Source: Legionella genomosp. 1 (lineage in GTDB: Bacteria > Pseudomonadota > Gammaproteobacteria > Legionellales > Legionellaceae). Taken from it: 9,084 bases of DNA. The notes beneath the pieces are model-generated. The model saw only the letters and a program-made list of their open reading frames with translations, was not told where the DNA came from and did not search any database. Each line of letters opens with the position of its first letter. The first letter of the stretch is position 1. Positions 1-7,399 of the stretch are shown here, piece after piece. Made by a program: the position numbers and the translations under genes. The stretch lies in NCBI GenBank assembly GCA_945865355.1, contig CAMBDN010000090.1, positions 1-9,084 on the forward strand, read 5' to 3'.

Positions 1-157
1 ATTCACACTGAACTACAAACAAACATCCAAGCTCAGGACAGAGCCAAATAACACTAAGTTAAGAATGTTTTCTTCCTCGCACCGATCCGTTCAGGCTGAG
101 TAGGACACAGGGAGCTCCGAATCAAGCACAGTAAAAACGTTAAGAGATCTTTCGCTA

Positions 158-176
158 CGTTTCTCTAGGAGAAACG
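158..176. repeat. Perfect 8-bp stem, 3-base loop hairpin
   Basis: CGTTTCTC at 158-165 pairs exactly with GAGAAACG at 169-176 around the loop TAG. Neither side has the run of T expected of a standard intrinsic terminator: the + side continues CCAAAATAAA and the - side AGCGAAAGAT. It could be a terminator without a U-tract for a gene to the left, an operator, or a structured leader element. The sequence shows the symmetry; the role is unknown. Confidence 0.5.
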
Positions 177-245
177 CCAAAATAAAGTGTATTGAACAAC
201 AAGACAATCTGCGTGTCAAAAAAGTAAAAGTAAGACTATCACTAA

Positions 246-276
246 TTGATTTTTACAAACAATACGCCCATATATT
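246..276 (+). promoter_or_regulatory. Candidate sigma70-like promoter for the effector gene
   Basis: A -10-like TATATT lies at 271-276, one mismatch from TATAAT. The best -35-like element is TTGATT at 246-251, four matches to TTGACA, with a long 19-base spacer. Transcription would start near 283, giving a leader of about 28 bases. The region is AT-rich, so such matches arise easily, and I hold this call weakly. Confidence 0.25.
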
Positions 277-310
277 AAACATATCGTTTTTTTATTGAAG
301 GGGTTTGTAA
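253..310. repeat. 8-bp inverted repeat bracketing -10 candidate and start codon
   Basis: TTACAAAC at 253-260 is the exact reverse complement of GTTTGTAA at 303-310. The right arm overlaps the last base of the ribosome binding site and ends immediately before the GTG start at 311. If both arms are transcribed they could pair across a 42-base loop and mask the start region. If transcription starts near 283, only a DNA-level role such as paired operator half-sites is possible. Confidence 0.4.
297..303 (+). promoter_or_regulatory. Ribosome binding site supporting a GTG start
   Basis: GAAGGGG at 297-303 lies 7 bases before GTG at 311. It decides the start of the 676-residue protein, because an in-frame TAA at 308-310 directly precedes the GTG and the first in-frame ATG is only at residue 60. 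Confidence 0.65.
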
Positions 311-2341
311 GTGCGCGAACCAAGAGAGATAGGACGACTTTTAGAACAAGAAAGATATGATCAATACGCGGTATCCGACGCGACAAGATTTCCTCATTGT
401 ATACCCCTGACTGCAAAAGAGGCAGTGCTTGCACGCGTAGCAGGCAATCAATTACCACCACTTTCACCAGTTCCAACTACAAAAGACATGAGTGTTGCAA
501 CCTACCTCCGAGGTAAAACAAGGATTGACAGTAGGCGAGGTGAAAATGGGCTAAAGGTTGCAGAATGCGACAACTTTGCTGTTCATGGGCTCGCTGTTTT
601 GGCTGCCAATGCGTCTATTCGACAAAATTATAACATTGTGAAAGTTTCTAGTATGTTCGCTGAAGGCGTTGGGTTTATGCACAACCATCTCATACTTGTT
701 CCTAAAGATCAGCCATTAACTTTATTTGATCAAAATATGCGTGGTAAGCCTACTTTTCAAAGAATGTGGGGCCCTCATCTGCCCCCCGGTACGCCTGAAA
801 ATGCAAGGGCGGGTGTTTTGCCGCCTGGATCATTAATTGTAGATCCATGGGCCATGGGGATTGGTAATCCGGCAAACCAATGTCTGGCCGTACCCCCAGA
901 AAAATTCTGTTTTGCTCACTCTTTATATCCTTTTGAAGTGCATTATCAGTCAGTACTTGATCCTACTTTTGAGCAAGTTGTGAGTGAAAAATTTGGCGCA
1001 GGTATTAGCGCCGCAGCCGCTGGAGGAGGTGGTGCTGCTGCTATGGCTGCACCACCTTTGGTTTCAGAAAGTCCACCGACCCCGCCCACATCACCATCAA
1101 CACCCCCACTTCAAGTGGATGAAAAATTAGCGAATATAACTGCAATAAGCGTGTCAATGACAGCTGACTTTCATGCCATAAAAGAGTTAGAGGAGCAAAC
1201 AAAGGCAGCGCTCGCTACAATGTCTGCCCAACCCTATGAAGAATTAGCAGCTTCTGAAACAAAGATGAAACAATGGGCGGCCCAACTCAATGAATTGCAT
1301 GGTAAAATGCTCACTGAGCATGGTCATGCAAAATTAATTTATGAGAGTGCGAGAGATTGGAGTTTGATTTCTCGGTGGATGGATGGCCCTGTATCACAAC
1401 AATATAATGTACTGAAAGGTAATCTGGATCAAAGTACGGCCTTGGTAAAATCCGTTGAGACAATAATGACTGGGGTAACCAACCTAATTGCGCAAAAACA
1501 AGTCGAAGCGATTCATCAACAAATCGTTAAGCTGCAAACAATTACAACGGTAAATACGAGTAACGCTATAGAGAGTTTGAAGCAAGTTAATCTGCTGGTG
1601 CAAAGAAATGAAATGACGGTAGAAACAGTTGGGGCTTGGAAGGGCCGACTGACAGTAGACAAACATCTGGCCAGCGTCCAATCGGTACTGCAAGATGCAA
1701 CTGTGGCTAAACAACGAACGGATGAATTAATAACCGCAGCAAAAGAAGTCGTAAGGATGCATCCATCAGCAGCTGCAGGGCTTGCAGGGTTAGTGGCTGT
1801 CAAGAGCTCAGCAGAACAACAAGTACAACAACTGACTAAAATAAAAGAAGATGCCGAGAAATCAATCGCAGCATTACAAGTTTCGAATGCAAGAATTACT
1901 GTCAAACAGTTAACGGTAGATATAAAGCAATTATTATCGCAAGTTTCTAGAGAAATCGGTATAGATGATCGGTTAGCAATAACGCAGATTAAAGAATTGG
2001 CAGAACAAATACCGTTTTATCAAAGACAAATTGATCAAGTTCAAGAACAGGCAAGAGCATCCGCTTTACTCATCAATGATGGTCAAAATTATTGGATCGT
2101 AGGATGGGATGGTCCAGTAAAAAGAGAATTTGATGGTTTACAAGAGGACATCAAAGCATTTGAAAAAATAAAAGATGAAATTGGCGAGTTATTAGTACCT
2201 GCAAAAAGAATGGAGGCAAGCCTCTATCGTCAGCACGATCCTGCTATTTCAGCGCAGGCACAGGCTGATATGAAAGCCATCATTAAAGCGGGAAGAGGCG
2301 ATGAGGGCGTCGATGCTGAGCTTCTACGACCAGGGGGATAG
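311..2341 (+). CDS. Putative secreted effector: Cys/His/Asp hydrolase-like N-domain, Pro-rich hinge, helical repeat C-domain
   Basis: I do not recognise this 676-residue protein by name. Residues about 80-215 contain ECDNFAVHGLAVLA (Cys86), then GFMHNHLILVP (His124/His126), then SLIVDPWAMG (Asp178). That order and spacing resemble papain-like or transglutaminase-like enzymes (protease, deamidase or transglutaminase), with Cys86, His126 and Asp178 as the inferred triad. An Ala/Gly stretch (233-247) and a Pro/Ser/Thr stretch (252-267) form a hinge. Residues about 270-640 are Gln/Ala/Lys/Glu-rich and look like long helices or coiled coil; a W..DGPV motif occurs twice (342-368, 587-610). No signal peptide or membrane segment is visible. 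The last 15 residues carry four acidic residues, loosely like type IV secretion signals. Host-cell secretion is an inference from this architecture. The GTG start has a good ribosome binding site. It converges on ftsW and has no operon partner in view. It could instead be a polymorphic-toxin-like or structural protein. Confidence 0.6.
   Translation: MREPREIGRLLEQERYDQYAVSDATRFPHCIPLTAKEAVLARVAGNQLPPLSPVPTTKDMSVATYLRGKTRIDSRRGENGLKVAECDNFAVHGLAVLAANASIRQNYNIVKVSSMFAEGVGFMHNHLILVPKDQPLTLFDQNMRGKPTFQRMWGPHLPPGTPENARAGVLPPGSLIVDPWAMGIGNPANQCLAVPPEKFCFAHSLYPFEVHYQSVLDPTFEQVVSEKFGAGISAAAAGGGGAAAMAAPPLVSESPPTPPTSPSTPPLQVDEKLANITAISVSMTADFHAIKELEEQTKAALATMSAQPYEELAASETKMKQWAAQLNELHGKMLTEHGHAKLIYESARDWSLISRWMDGPVSQQYNVLKGNLDQSTALVKSVETIMTGVTNLIAQKQVEAIHQQIVKLQTITTVNTSNAIESLKQVNLLVQRNEMTVETVGAWKGRLTVDKHLASVQSVLQDATVAKQRTDELITAAKEVVRMHPSAAAGLAGLVAVKSSAEQQVQQLTKIKEDAEKSIAALQVSNARITVKQLTVDIKQLLSQVSREIGIDDRLAITQIKELAEQIPFYQRQIDQVQEQARASALLINDGQNYWIVGWDGPVKREFDGLQEDIKAFEKIKDEIGELLVPAKRMEASLYRQHDPAISAQAQADMKAIIKAGRGDEGVDAELLRPGG
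1334..1414 (+). repeat. Coding repeat copy 1 (residues 342-368 of the putative effector)
   Basis: The protein pattern is L-I, six residues, W, then W-M-D-G-P-V, three residues, Tyr, two residues, Leu. It matches a second copy at residues 587-610, with nine identical anchor residues plus a Tyr/Phe exchange. This suggests a duplicated helical module. Confidence 0.5.
2069..2140 (+). repeat. Coding repeat copy 2 (residues 587-610 of the putative effector)
   Basis: The pattern L-I, six residues, W, then W-D-G-P-V, three residues, Phe, two residues, Leu matches copy 1 apart from two fewer residues between the tryptophans and one fewer after the second. The helical stretches around each copy are similar in character. 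Confidence 0.5.
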
Positions 2342-2357
2342 TTCAGAGCTAGAAGAC

Positions 2358-3533
2358 TTATTTAGAAATCCCCAATGATTGCCAGCGATTTTCATGATCA
2401 ATGCGTAGTAATAATCCAAGCACAATACAATTAACCACTATGCTAGCCCCACCATAACTAAGCAAGGGTAGTGTTAGTCCTTTTGTCGGCAACAAACCAG
2501 CATTTACGCCCATGTTAATAGCTGCTTGCAGCCCCAACCAAAAGGTTATGCCATAAGCTTTATAGGCTGCAAATAACCGCTCTTGTAGATAAGCATTAAA
2601 GCCAATAAACATCCCTCTAAACACCAATACGCCATACAAAAATAATACGAGCAAAACGCCTATCAAACCTAACTCTTCCGCCACGACAGCAAATAAAAAA
2701 TCAGTATGAGCCTCGGGCAAGTAAAATAATTTCTGTACGCCATCACCCAATCCCACACCTGACCAACCACCACGACCAAATGCTATCAATGATTGTGTTA
2801 ATTGGTAGCCACTATTAAATTGATCAGCCCATGGATTTAAAAATGCAGTTAAACGAGCAACTCGGTAGGGAGAAGAAATAGCAAGACACGCCAAACAAAT
2901 GCCCACTATCAACATCAACCCAAGGTAATAGCGTATTTTAACGCCAGTGAGAAAAAGCATGGCCATCACGGTGAATGAAATGACAACAGTGGCACCAAAA
3001 TCCGGCTCTAACAGCAATAAAACCGCAACGACCGCAAGAACTAACATGGGTCTAATAAAGCCGAGTATACTCTGGATAACATTTTTCTCTTGGCGCACTA
3101 AATAGCCAGCGACATATAAAATCATTGTCATTTTAGCCAGCTCAGATACTTGAATGCCAATAGGACCCATTGCAAGCCAACGCCGGCTGCCGTTCACGCT
3201 ACGCCCAATCCCTGGGATAAGTACTAATACCAATAGCAAAAGACAAATAAACAACAATGGCACACTGAATTTTTCCCATTGACGACTATCGATACGCATG
3301 ACGACTATCGCCAAGAGCAGGCCAACAAAAAGATAACAAACTTGTCGAATCAAAAAATGAAAGGGTTGGTGATAAAGTTTGGTTGACACCATGACAGAGC
3401 TGGAAGCAACCATCATTAACCCGATAATAATTAAACCAATTACCGCGGCTATCAACCATTTATCATAAAGCGCCAATGGTTTGTGAGTTGGTCTCCCGCG
3501 TTGCGTATAATGTCGAGGCTGCATGGCGCTCAC
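2358..3533 (-). CDS. ftsW: FtsW, SEDS-family septal peptidoglycan glycosyltransferase
   Basis: FtsW is an inner-membrane SEDS glycosyltransferase that polymerises lipid II into septal glycan together with the class B transpeptidase FtsI. The 391-residue product has about ten hydrophobic segments after a basic cytoplasmic N-terminus. Family signatures are GRSVNGSRRWLAMGPIGIQ (110-128), LEPDFGAT (175-182), YLPEAHTDFLFAVVAEELG (271-289) and LPLLSYGGAS (355-364). Asp278 in HTDF corresponds to the SEDS catalytic aspartate. FtsW is distinguished from RodA by the AHTDF context and the dcw location. The GTG start at 3533 overlaps the murD TGA by 4 bases (GTGA), suggesting translational coupling. Only a weak GAAG lies upstream, and an ATG at 3524 (residue 4) is an alternative start. 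murG, which usually follows, is absent; the next gene is the convergent putative effector 16 bases away. Confidence 0.95.
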   Translation of the reverse strand: MSAMQPRHYTQRGRPTHKPLALYDKWLIAAVIGLIIIGLMMVASSSVMVSTKLYHQPFHFLIRQVCYLFVGLLLAIVVMRIDSRQWEKFSVPLLFICLLLLVLVLIPGIGRSVNGSRRWLAMGPIGIQVSELAKMTMILYVAGYLVRQEKNVIQSILGFIRPMLVLAVVAVLLLLEPDFGATVVISFTVMAMLFLTGVKIRYYLGLMLIVGICLACLAISSPYRVARLTAFLNPWADQFNSGYQLTQSLIAFGRGGWSGVGLGDGVQKLFYLPEAHTDFLFAVVAEELGLIGVLLVLFLYGVLVFRGMFIGFNAYLQERLFAAYKAYGITFWLGLQAAINMGVNAGLLPTKGLTLPLLSYGGASIVVNCIVLGLLLRIDHENRWQSLGISK

Positions 3534-4876
3534 AGAGCTTCAACTGCGGCGGTGAATGAATCGCCTCGATGATTGAAATCACGAAACATATCAAGGCTTG
3601 CACAAGCAGGCGACAACAAAACAACATCACCAGAATGTGCTTGTGATTTTGCCACATTAACCGCTGCATCGAGCGAAGAAGCTCGTATGACATGCACCAC
3701 ATCGGCAAGTGCTTTTTCTAATATGTCAGCATCTTCACCAATCAAGACGATCGATCGCACATATTCAGCCATTGGAGCTCGCAGCTCAGTAAAATCAGCC
3801 CCTTTGCCTTGGCCACCGGCAATTAATACAATCTTGCCCCGCATGGAACCTCCTATTCCAGAAATTGCAGACAACGTCGCCCCGATGTTAGTCCCTTTCG
3901 AGTCGTTTATCCAATCCACACCATCCATTGTTCTAACCCATTGACTACGATGTGGCAAACCAGCAAAGTGTTGTAATACGCTAACCCTATCAGAACCGGA
4001 GATACCCGCGGCTTTAGCCAATGCGCATGCGGCGAGTGCATTCTGCCAATTATGTCGACCTTTTAACTTCAATTCGTCAACTGACAGAAATTTTTCTTGT
4101 CCGTAAGTCAGGTAATTCTCATCAGCAGATGTTATCAACCCCCAATGCCCTTCCTCAGAAACATCTAAACCAAAACTGGTCAGTTTGACCGTCTGAGCGG
4201 ATTGCTGTCCGCTGGGCAACGTTTGCCGATCATCACGATTATATAGAATGGTCTTAGCTTGATGATATACCTGCTGCTTTGCTTGAATATACGCCTCCAG
4301 ATGATGATGCCTATCAAGGTGATCTGGCGAGATATTTAAAATGGTCGCCGCAATAGGGGAAAGAGAATATGTCAAATCGAGCTGAAAACTAGATAACTCC
4401 AAGACCCATAAATCATACTGAACAGCATCATCGAGCAAATCAAGAACCGGTGACCCAATATTACCAGCCACTGCCGTAGTAAAGCCCGCGGCTTTTGCCA
4501 TTTCACCAACCAATGTAGTGACCGTTGACTTACCATTTGTACCTGTTATTGCGATAACGGGCGCCGTGATTTCTCGTGCCAAGCATTCGATATCACCGAC
4601 CACAGGTATCCCCAAATCGATTGCTTTCTGTATACTCGGCTCATCAAGCGCTACTCCCGGACTACTGATTATTTCGGTCAATTGGCCGTATAATTCGTCA
4701 GGAAGCTTTCCCAAAAACACCTCAATCCCGGGAAATTCAGCATTAAACTCAGATAAGCCTTGTGGTTGCTTACGCGTATCAAAAGCAACAAATGGACAAT
4801 TTCGTCTGCTCAAATAGCGCGCAATGGAATGTCCCGTCTTCCCTAAACCTGCAACCAGATAGAGCTTTGAGTGCAT
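3530..4876 (-). CDS. murD: MurD, UDP-MurNAc-L-Ala:D-Glu ligase
   Basis: Cytoplasmic Mur ligase that adds D-glutamate to UDP-MurNAc-L-alanine with ATP. From the ATG at 4876 it is 448 residues, close to the usual length. Visible are an N-terminal Rossmann-like GLGKTGHSIARYL, the ATP P-loop GTNGKST (about 112-118), SPDHLDRH (about 183-190), the AYIQAK lysine that is carbamylated in this family (about residue 200), NDSKGTN (about 324-330) and the C-terminal LSPACASLDMF. A TTG two codons upstream (4882) leaves the frame open, but the ribosome binding site AGAGG abuts it and sits 6 bases from the ATG, so I chose the ATG. The gene follows mraY after 13 bases and overlaps ftsW by 4 bases. All key motifs are intact. 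Confidence 0.95.
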   Translation of the reverse strand: MHSKLYLVAGLGKTGHSIARYLSRRNCPFVAFDTRKQPQGLSEFNAEFPGIEVFLGKLPDELYGQLTEIISSPGVALDEPSIQKAIDLGIPVVGDIECLAREITAPVIAITGTNGKSTVTTLVGEMAKAAGFTTAVAGNIGSPVLDLLDDAVQYDLWVLELSSFQLDLTYSLSPIAATILNISPDHLDRHHHLEAYIQAKQQVYHQAKTILYNRDDRQTLPSGQQSAQTVKLTSFGLDVSEEGHWGLITSADENYLTYGQEKFLSVDELKLKGRHNWQNALAACALAKAAGISGSDRVSVLQHFAGLPHRSQWVRTMDGVDWINDSKGTNIGATLSAISGIGGSMRGKIVLIAGGQGKGADFTELRAPMAEYVRSIVLIGEDADILEKALADVVHVIRASSLDAAVNVAKSQAHSGDVVLLSPACASLDMFRDFNHRGDSFTAAVEAL

Positions 4877-4882
4877 AGACAA

Positions 4883-4887
4883 CCTCT
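4883..4887 (-). promoter_or_regulatory. Ribosome binding site deciding the murD start
   Basis: On the - strand AGAGG is followed by TTGTCT and then ATG at 4876. The 6-base spacer favours this ATG over the TTG at 4882, which would leave no spacer. Confidence 0.7.
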
Positions 4888-4889
4888 TT

Positions 4890-5975
4890 TCACCGGAGTT
4901 TTAATGTCGCTAAACCACAAAGGACAAACACCACAGTAATGATCCAAAAACGAACGATAACCTTTGGTTCAGACCAGCCCTTTAACTCAAAATGATGGTG
5001 TAATGGGGCCATACGAAACAAACGCTTACCACCGGTATATTTAAAATAACCGACCTGTAAAATAACCGACATGGTTTCGATGACAAATAATCCGCCCATG
5101 ATCAACAACACCAACTCTTGCCGCACAACAATAGCGACAATCCCTAAAGCAGCACCTAATGCAAGGGATCCAACATCCCCCATAAACACTTGCGCAGGAT
5201 AGCTATTGTACCAAAGAAACCCAAGACCGGCGCCAACAATAGATGAACAAAAAATAGTGAGTTCTCCGGTATTCGGCACAAATGGTATGGATAAATAGTG
5301 AGCATAAACTGCGTTGCTGCACGCATACGTAAATACACCCAAAGCCCCTGCAACCATCACGATGGGCATAATTGCCAAACCATCGAGACCATCGGTCAGA
5401 TTCACTGCATTGCTACTACCAACAATGACGAAATAAGCCAAAATAGGAAAAAAAGGACCTAGATTAATCAACCATGATTTAAAAAATGGGACAGCTAACT
5501 GGGTTTGTATTGGTATGCTTGCATTAAAATAGAGATAAAGTACGGCAGCAACAGCTATAAACGACTGCCAGAAAAATTTCCAACGCCCTGGTAAGCCCTT
5601 GCTATTTTTTAAGACCAATTTCCGATAATCGTCAACCCACCCAACAAGACCGCAACTGATTGTTACAAATAAAGCTAACCACAAGCTCGCCTGCCGTAAA
5701 TCACCCCAAAACAGGCAACTCACGGTAATCGCCAAAATAATTAATACCCCACCCATGGTCGGCGTACCCGATTTCGACAAATGACTTTGTGGCCCATCAT
5801 TACGCACCACTTGCCCTATTTGCAGTTTTTGCAACCAACGAATCATTGGTGGGCCAAAAAAAAGTCCCACTAATAACGCAGTCAATGCTGCCAATATTGA
5901 ACGAAAAGTTAGGTACTGAAACACCCTAAACGCATGGTACTTTCCTTGTAATAATTGCGTTATCCAGTAAAGCAT
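4890..5975 (-). CDS. mraY: MraY, phospho-MurNAc-pentapeptide transferase (lipid I synthase)
   Basis: Polytopic inner-membrane enzyme that transfers phospho-MurNAc-pentapeptide from UDP to undecaprenyl phosphate, making lipid I. From the ATG at 5975 it is 361 residues, close to the 360 of E. coli MraY, and begins MLYWITQLLQ as is typical. It has about ten hydrophobic segments. Catalytic or Mg-binding residues are present: Asp115-Asp116 in DDYRK, NLTDGLDGL (192-200), Asp267 in FMGDVGS, and the His triplet in APLHHHFELKG (323-333). An in-frame ATG at 6002 would add nine residues, but the strong AGAGGGG site lies between the two and supports 5975. It is separated from murF by 71 bases, the widest gap in the run, and from murD by 13 bases. 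Confidence 0.96.
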   Translation of the reverse strand: MLYWITQLLQGKYHAFRVFQYLTFRSILAALTALLVGLFFGPPMIRWLQKLQIGQVVRNDGPQSHLSKSGTPTMGGVLIILAITVSCLFWGDLRQASLWLALFVTISCGLVGWVDDYRKLVLKNSKGLPGRWKFFWQSFIAVAAVLYLYFNASIPIQTQLAVPFFKSWLINLGPFFPILAYFVIVGSSNAVNLTDGLDGLAIMPIVMVAGALGVFTYACSNAVYAHYLSIPFVPNTGELTIFCSSIVGAGLGFLWYNSYPAQVFMGDVGSLALGAALGIVAIVVRQELVLLIMGGLFVIETMSVILQVGYFKYTGGKRLFRMAPLHHHFELKGWSEPKVIVRFWIITVVFVLCGLATLKLR

Positions 5976-5982
5976 GTATACA

Positions 5983-5989
5983 CCCCTCT
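5983..5989 (-). promoter_or_regulatory. Ribosome binding site deciding the mraY start
   Basis: AGAGGGG on the - strand is followed by a 7-base spacer and ATG at 5975. It selects the family-typical MLYW start over the ATG at 6002. Confidence 0.7.
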
Positions 5990-6046
5990 TTTGCAAGCCC
6001 ATCTAGTAACTAAAACCCGCGCGGAGAATATCATAAGTCAGTGGAT

Positions 6047-7375
6047 TCAACCCACCAATTGATGCACAATTTTTTCCATCTTACTCGACCGGGAACCTTT
6101 TACTAAAACGGTCGTATTTGCGTCCAATTGATTGAGTAAATCCTGAACCAACTCTTCTTGGCGCTGGTAATGTTTTGCAGCGGCCCCGTAGGCTCTAGCC
6201 GTAGTTTCGCTACGTGTACCAAACGTCATGAGCAGATCGATTCCCTGATCTCTAGCTGCAATGCCCACTTCTTGGTGATGTTGTTCGCTCCACTCCCCGA
6301 GCTCCCCCATGTCACCGAAGACGAAAATACGTCTACCGTGACGACTGGCTAAAACGTCGATTGCCGTCAATGAGGAGCGTAAATTAGCATTGTACGTATC
6401 ATCAATGACTATCGCATTATTTTTTCCATGCAAAAATGTCATTCGTCCAGCCACACCCTTAAATTGTCGCAAACCAGATTCTATATTCGCTAAATCAATA
6501 CCAAGTGCATGCGCACACGATGCAGCCGCCAACGCATTACTTACATTATGCGCACCAGGTACCTGCAATTCAATCCTAACATCACCTTCTGGCACAACTA
6601 AAATAAACTGCCCAAATCCTTTTTCATTATAAGTCATTTCTCGGGCATGAACGGCGGTGGGTTTCACCACTGAAAATCTTAATGTTTTTTTACCTTCTAA
6701 TAATGGATCCCAATAATGTGCATAAGCATCATCATCATTAATGACTGCGGTTCCCATCGCCGCCATTCCTTGATAAATTTCTCCTTTCGCACGCGCCACA
6801 CCTTCAATTGAGCCAAATTCACCGATATGGGCTGGGGCAATATTGTTAATTAATGTGACCTGCGGTTGAACAATTGCCACTGTATGAGCGATTTCACCGA
6901 TATGATTAGCCCCTAACTCAAAAACGGCATAGCGGTGATCATCCCTTAACTGTAAGACACTTAAGGGCACACCAATATGATTATTCAAATTCCCTGGCGT
7001 TGCATAGGAAGGTTGGGGCAAAATAGCAGCAATCATTTCTTTGACCGTTGTTTTCCCATTACTACCCGTCAAAGCAATCACGTCACATGATAACTTTTGC
7101 CGATGAGCTGTCGCTATGCTCGCTAAGGCCTTCACTGTGTCAGGGACAACCAATTGCGGAACCGTTACGTCCGGTGTCATTTGATGACAAACGATCGCAG
7201 CAGCCCCGCTGGCAATAACATCATTAATAAAGTGATGACCATCAAAAAGCTCCCCTTTGATAGCAACAAACAAATTACCAGGTTTTATTTGCCTACTGTC
7301 GATACATAGTCCTGTTAGAGTCATCTCTTGTGGACAAGAAAGATTAAGTGCAAAAGAAATATCTGATAGCTTCAT
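6047..7375 (-). CDS. murF: MurF, UDP-MurNAc-tripeptide:D-Ala-D-Ala ligase
   Basis: Cytoplasmic Mur ligase that adds D-Ala-D-Ala to UDP-MurNAc-tripeptide, giving the pentapeptide substrate for MraY. The 442-residue protein is of normal length. Visible are the N-terminal substrate-binding CIDSRQIKPGNLFVAIKG (24-41), the P-loop TGSNGKTT (103-110), NNHIGVPLSVL (131-141), ELGANHIGEI (153-162), the AKGEIY lysine (Lys197), GAHNVSNALAA (274-284), DDTYNAN (325-331), GDMGELG (354-360) and VLVKGSRSSKME (423-434). The ATG at 7375 is preceded by a modest TAGG with an 8-base spacer. It lies 24 bases after zipA, an unusual upstream neighbour; in most dcw clusters it follows murE. Confidence 0.95.
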   Translation of the reverse strand: MKLSDISFALNLSCPQEMTLTGLCIDSRQIKPGNLFVAIKGELFDGHHFINDVIASGAAAIVCHQMTPDVTVPQLVVPDTVKALASIATAHRQKLSCDVIALTGSNGKTTVKEMIAAILPQPSYATPGNLNNHIGVPLSVLQLRDDHRYAVFELGANHIGEIAHTVAIVQPQVTLINNIAPAHIGEFGSIEGVARAKGEIYQGMAAMGTAVINDDDAYAHYWDPLLEGKKTLRFSVVKPTAVHAREMTYNEKGFGQFILVVPEGDVRIELQVPGAHNVSNALAAASCAHALGIDLANIESGLRQFKGVAGRMTFLHGKNNAIVIDDTYNANLRSSLTAIDVLASRHGRRIFVFGDMGELGEWSEQHHQEVGIAARDQGIDLLMTFGTRSETTARAYGAAAKHYQRQEELVQDLLNQLDANTTVLVKGSRSSKMEKIVHQLVG

Positions 7376-7399
7376 GGTTTTGACCTATTTTAAATAATT

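Larger units (their letters stand above)
1..310. other. Upstream intergenic region of the putative effector gene
   Basis: About 310 bases with no convincing complete gene. Two short frames are open from the left edge on the + strand: one ends at the TAA at 49-51 (16 residues, ending ..QAQDRAK) and one ends at the TAG at 101-103 (33 residues). Either could be the tail of a gene lying to the left, but they are too short to decide. The rest is AT-rich and holds a perfect hairpin at 158-176, a possible sigma70-type promoter at 246-276, and an inverted repeat at 253-310 that brackets the promoter -10 candidate and the ribosome binding site of the next gene. No tRNA or other structured RNA gene was recognised. 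Confidence 0.6.

Noticed and set aside
1..103. Two short + strand frames open from the left edge (stops at 49-51 and 101-103) as the tail of an upstream gene
   Set aside because: 16 and 33 residues give too little to choose a frame or recognise a product; mentioned only in the intergenic entry.
262..290. PmrA-type regulator box (tandem CTTAATATT-like repeats) upstream of the effector gene
   Set aside because: Only one poor half-site is visible on the minus strand around 271-280; no second half at the right spacing.
216..476. Minus-strand 86-residue frame across the effector promoter and N-terminus
   Set aside because: No ribosome binding site evidence, hydrophobic low-information translation, and it overlaps the well supported rightward gene.
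2334..2373. Bidirectional terminator between the effector gene and ftsW
   Set aside because: Six-base stem with a 28-base loop, both arms in or at coding sequence and no T-tract; not credible as a terminator.
5976..6002. mraY start at the ATG at 6002
   Set aside because: It would add nine residues ahead of the conserved MLYW start, and the strong ribosome binding site lies inside that extension.
6008..6046. Internal promoter in the 71-base murF-mraY gap (TTGAAT and TATGAT on the minus strand)
   Set aside because: The two elements are far too close together for a sigma70 promoter, and no better pair is visible.
6383..6412. MurF motif DDTYNAN followed by LRSS instead of the common PDSM as a possible loss of function
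   Set aside because: This position varies in the family (E. coli MurF has VGSM), and the preceding DDTYNAN and all ATP-site motifs are intact.
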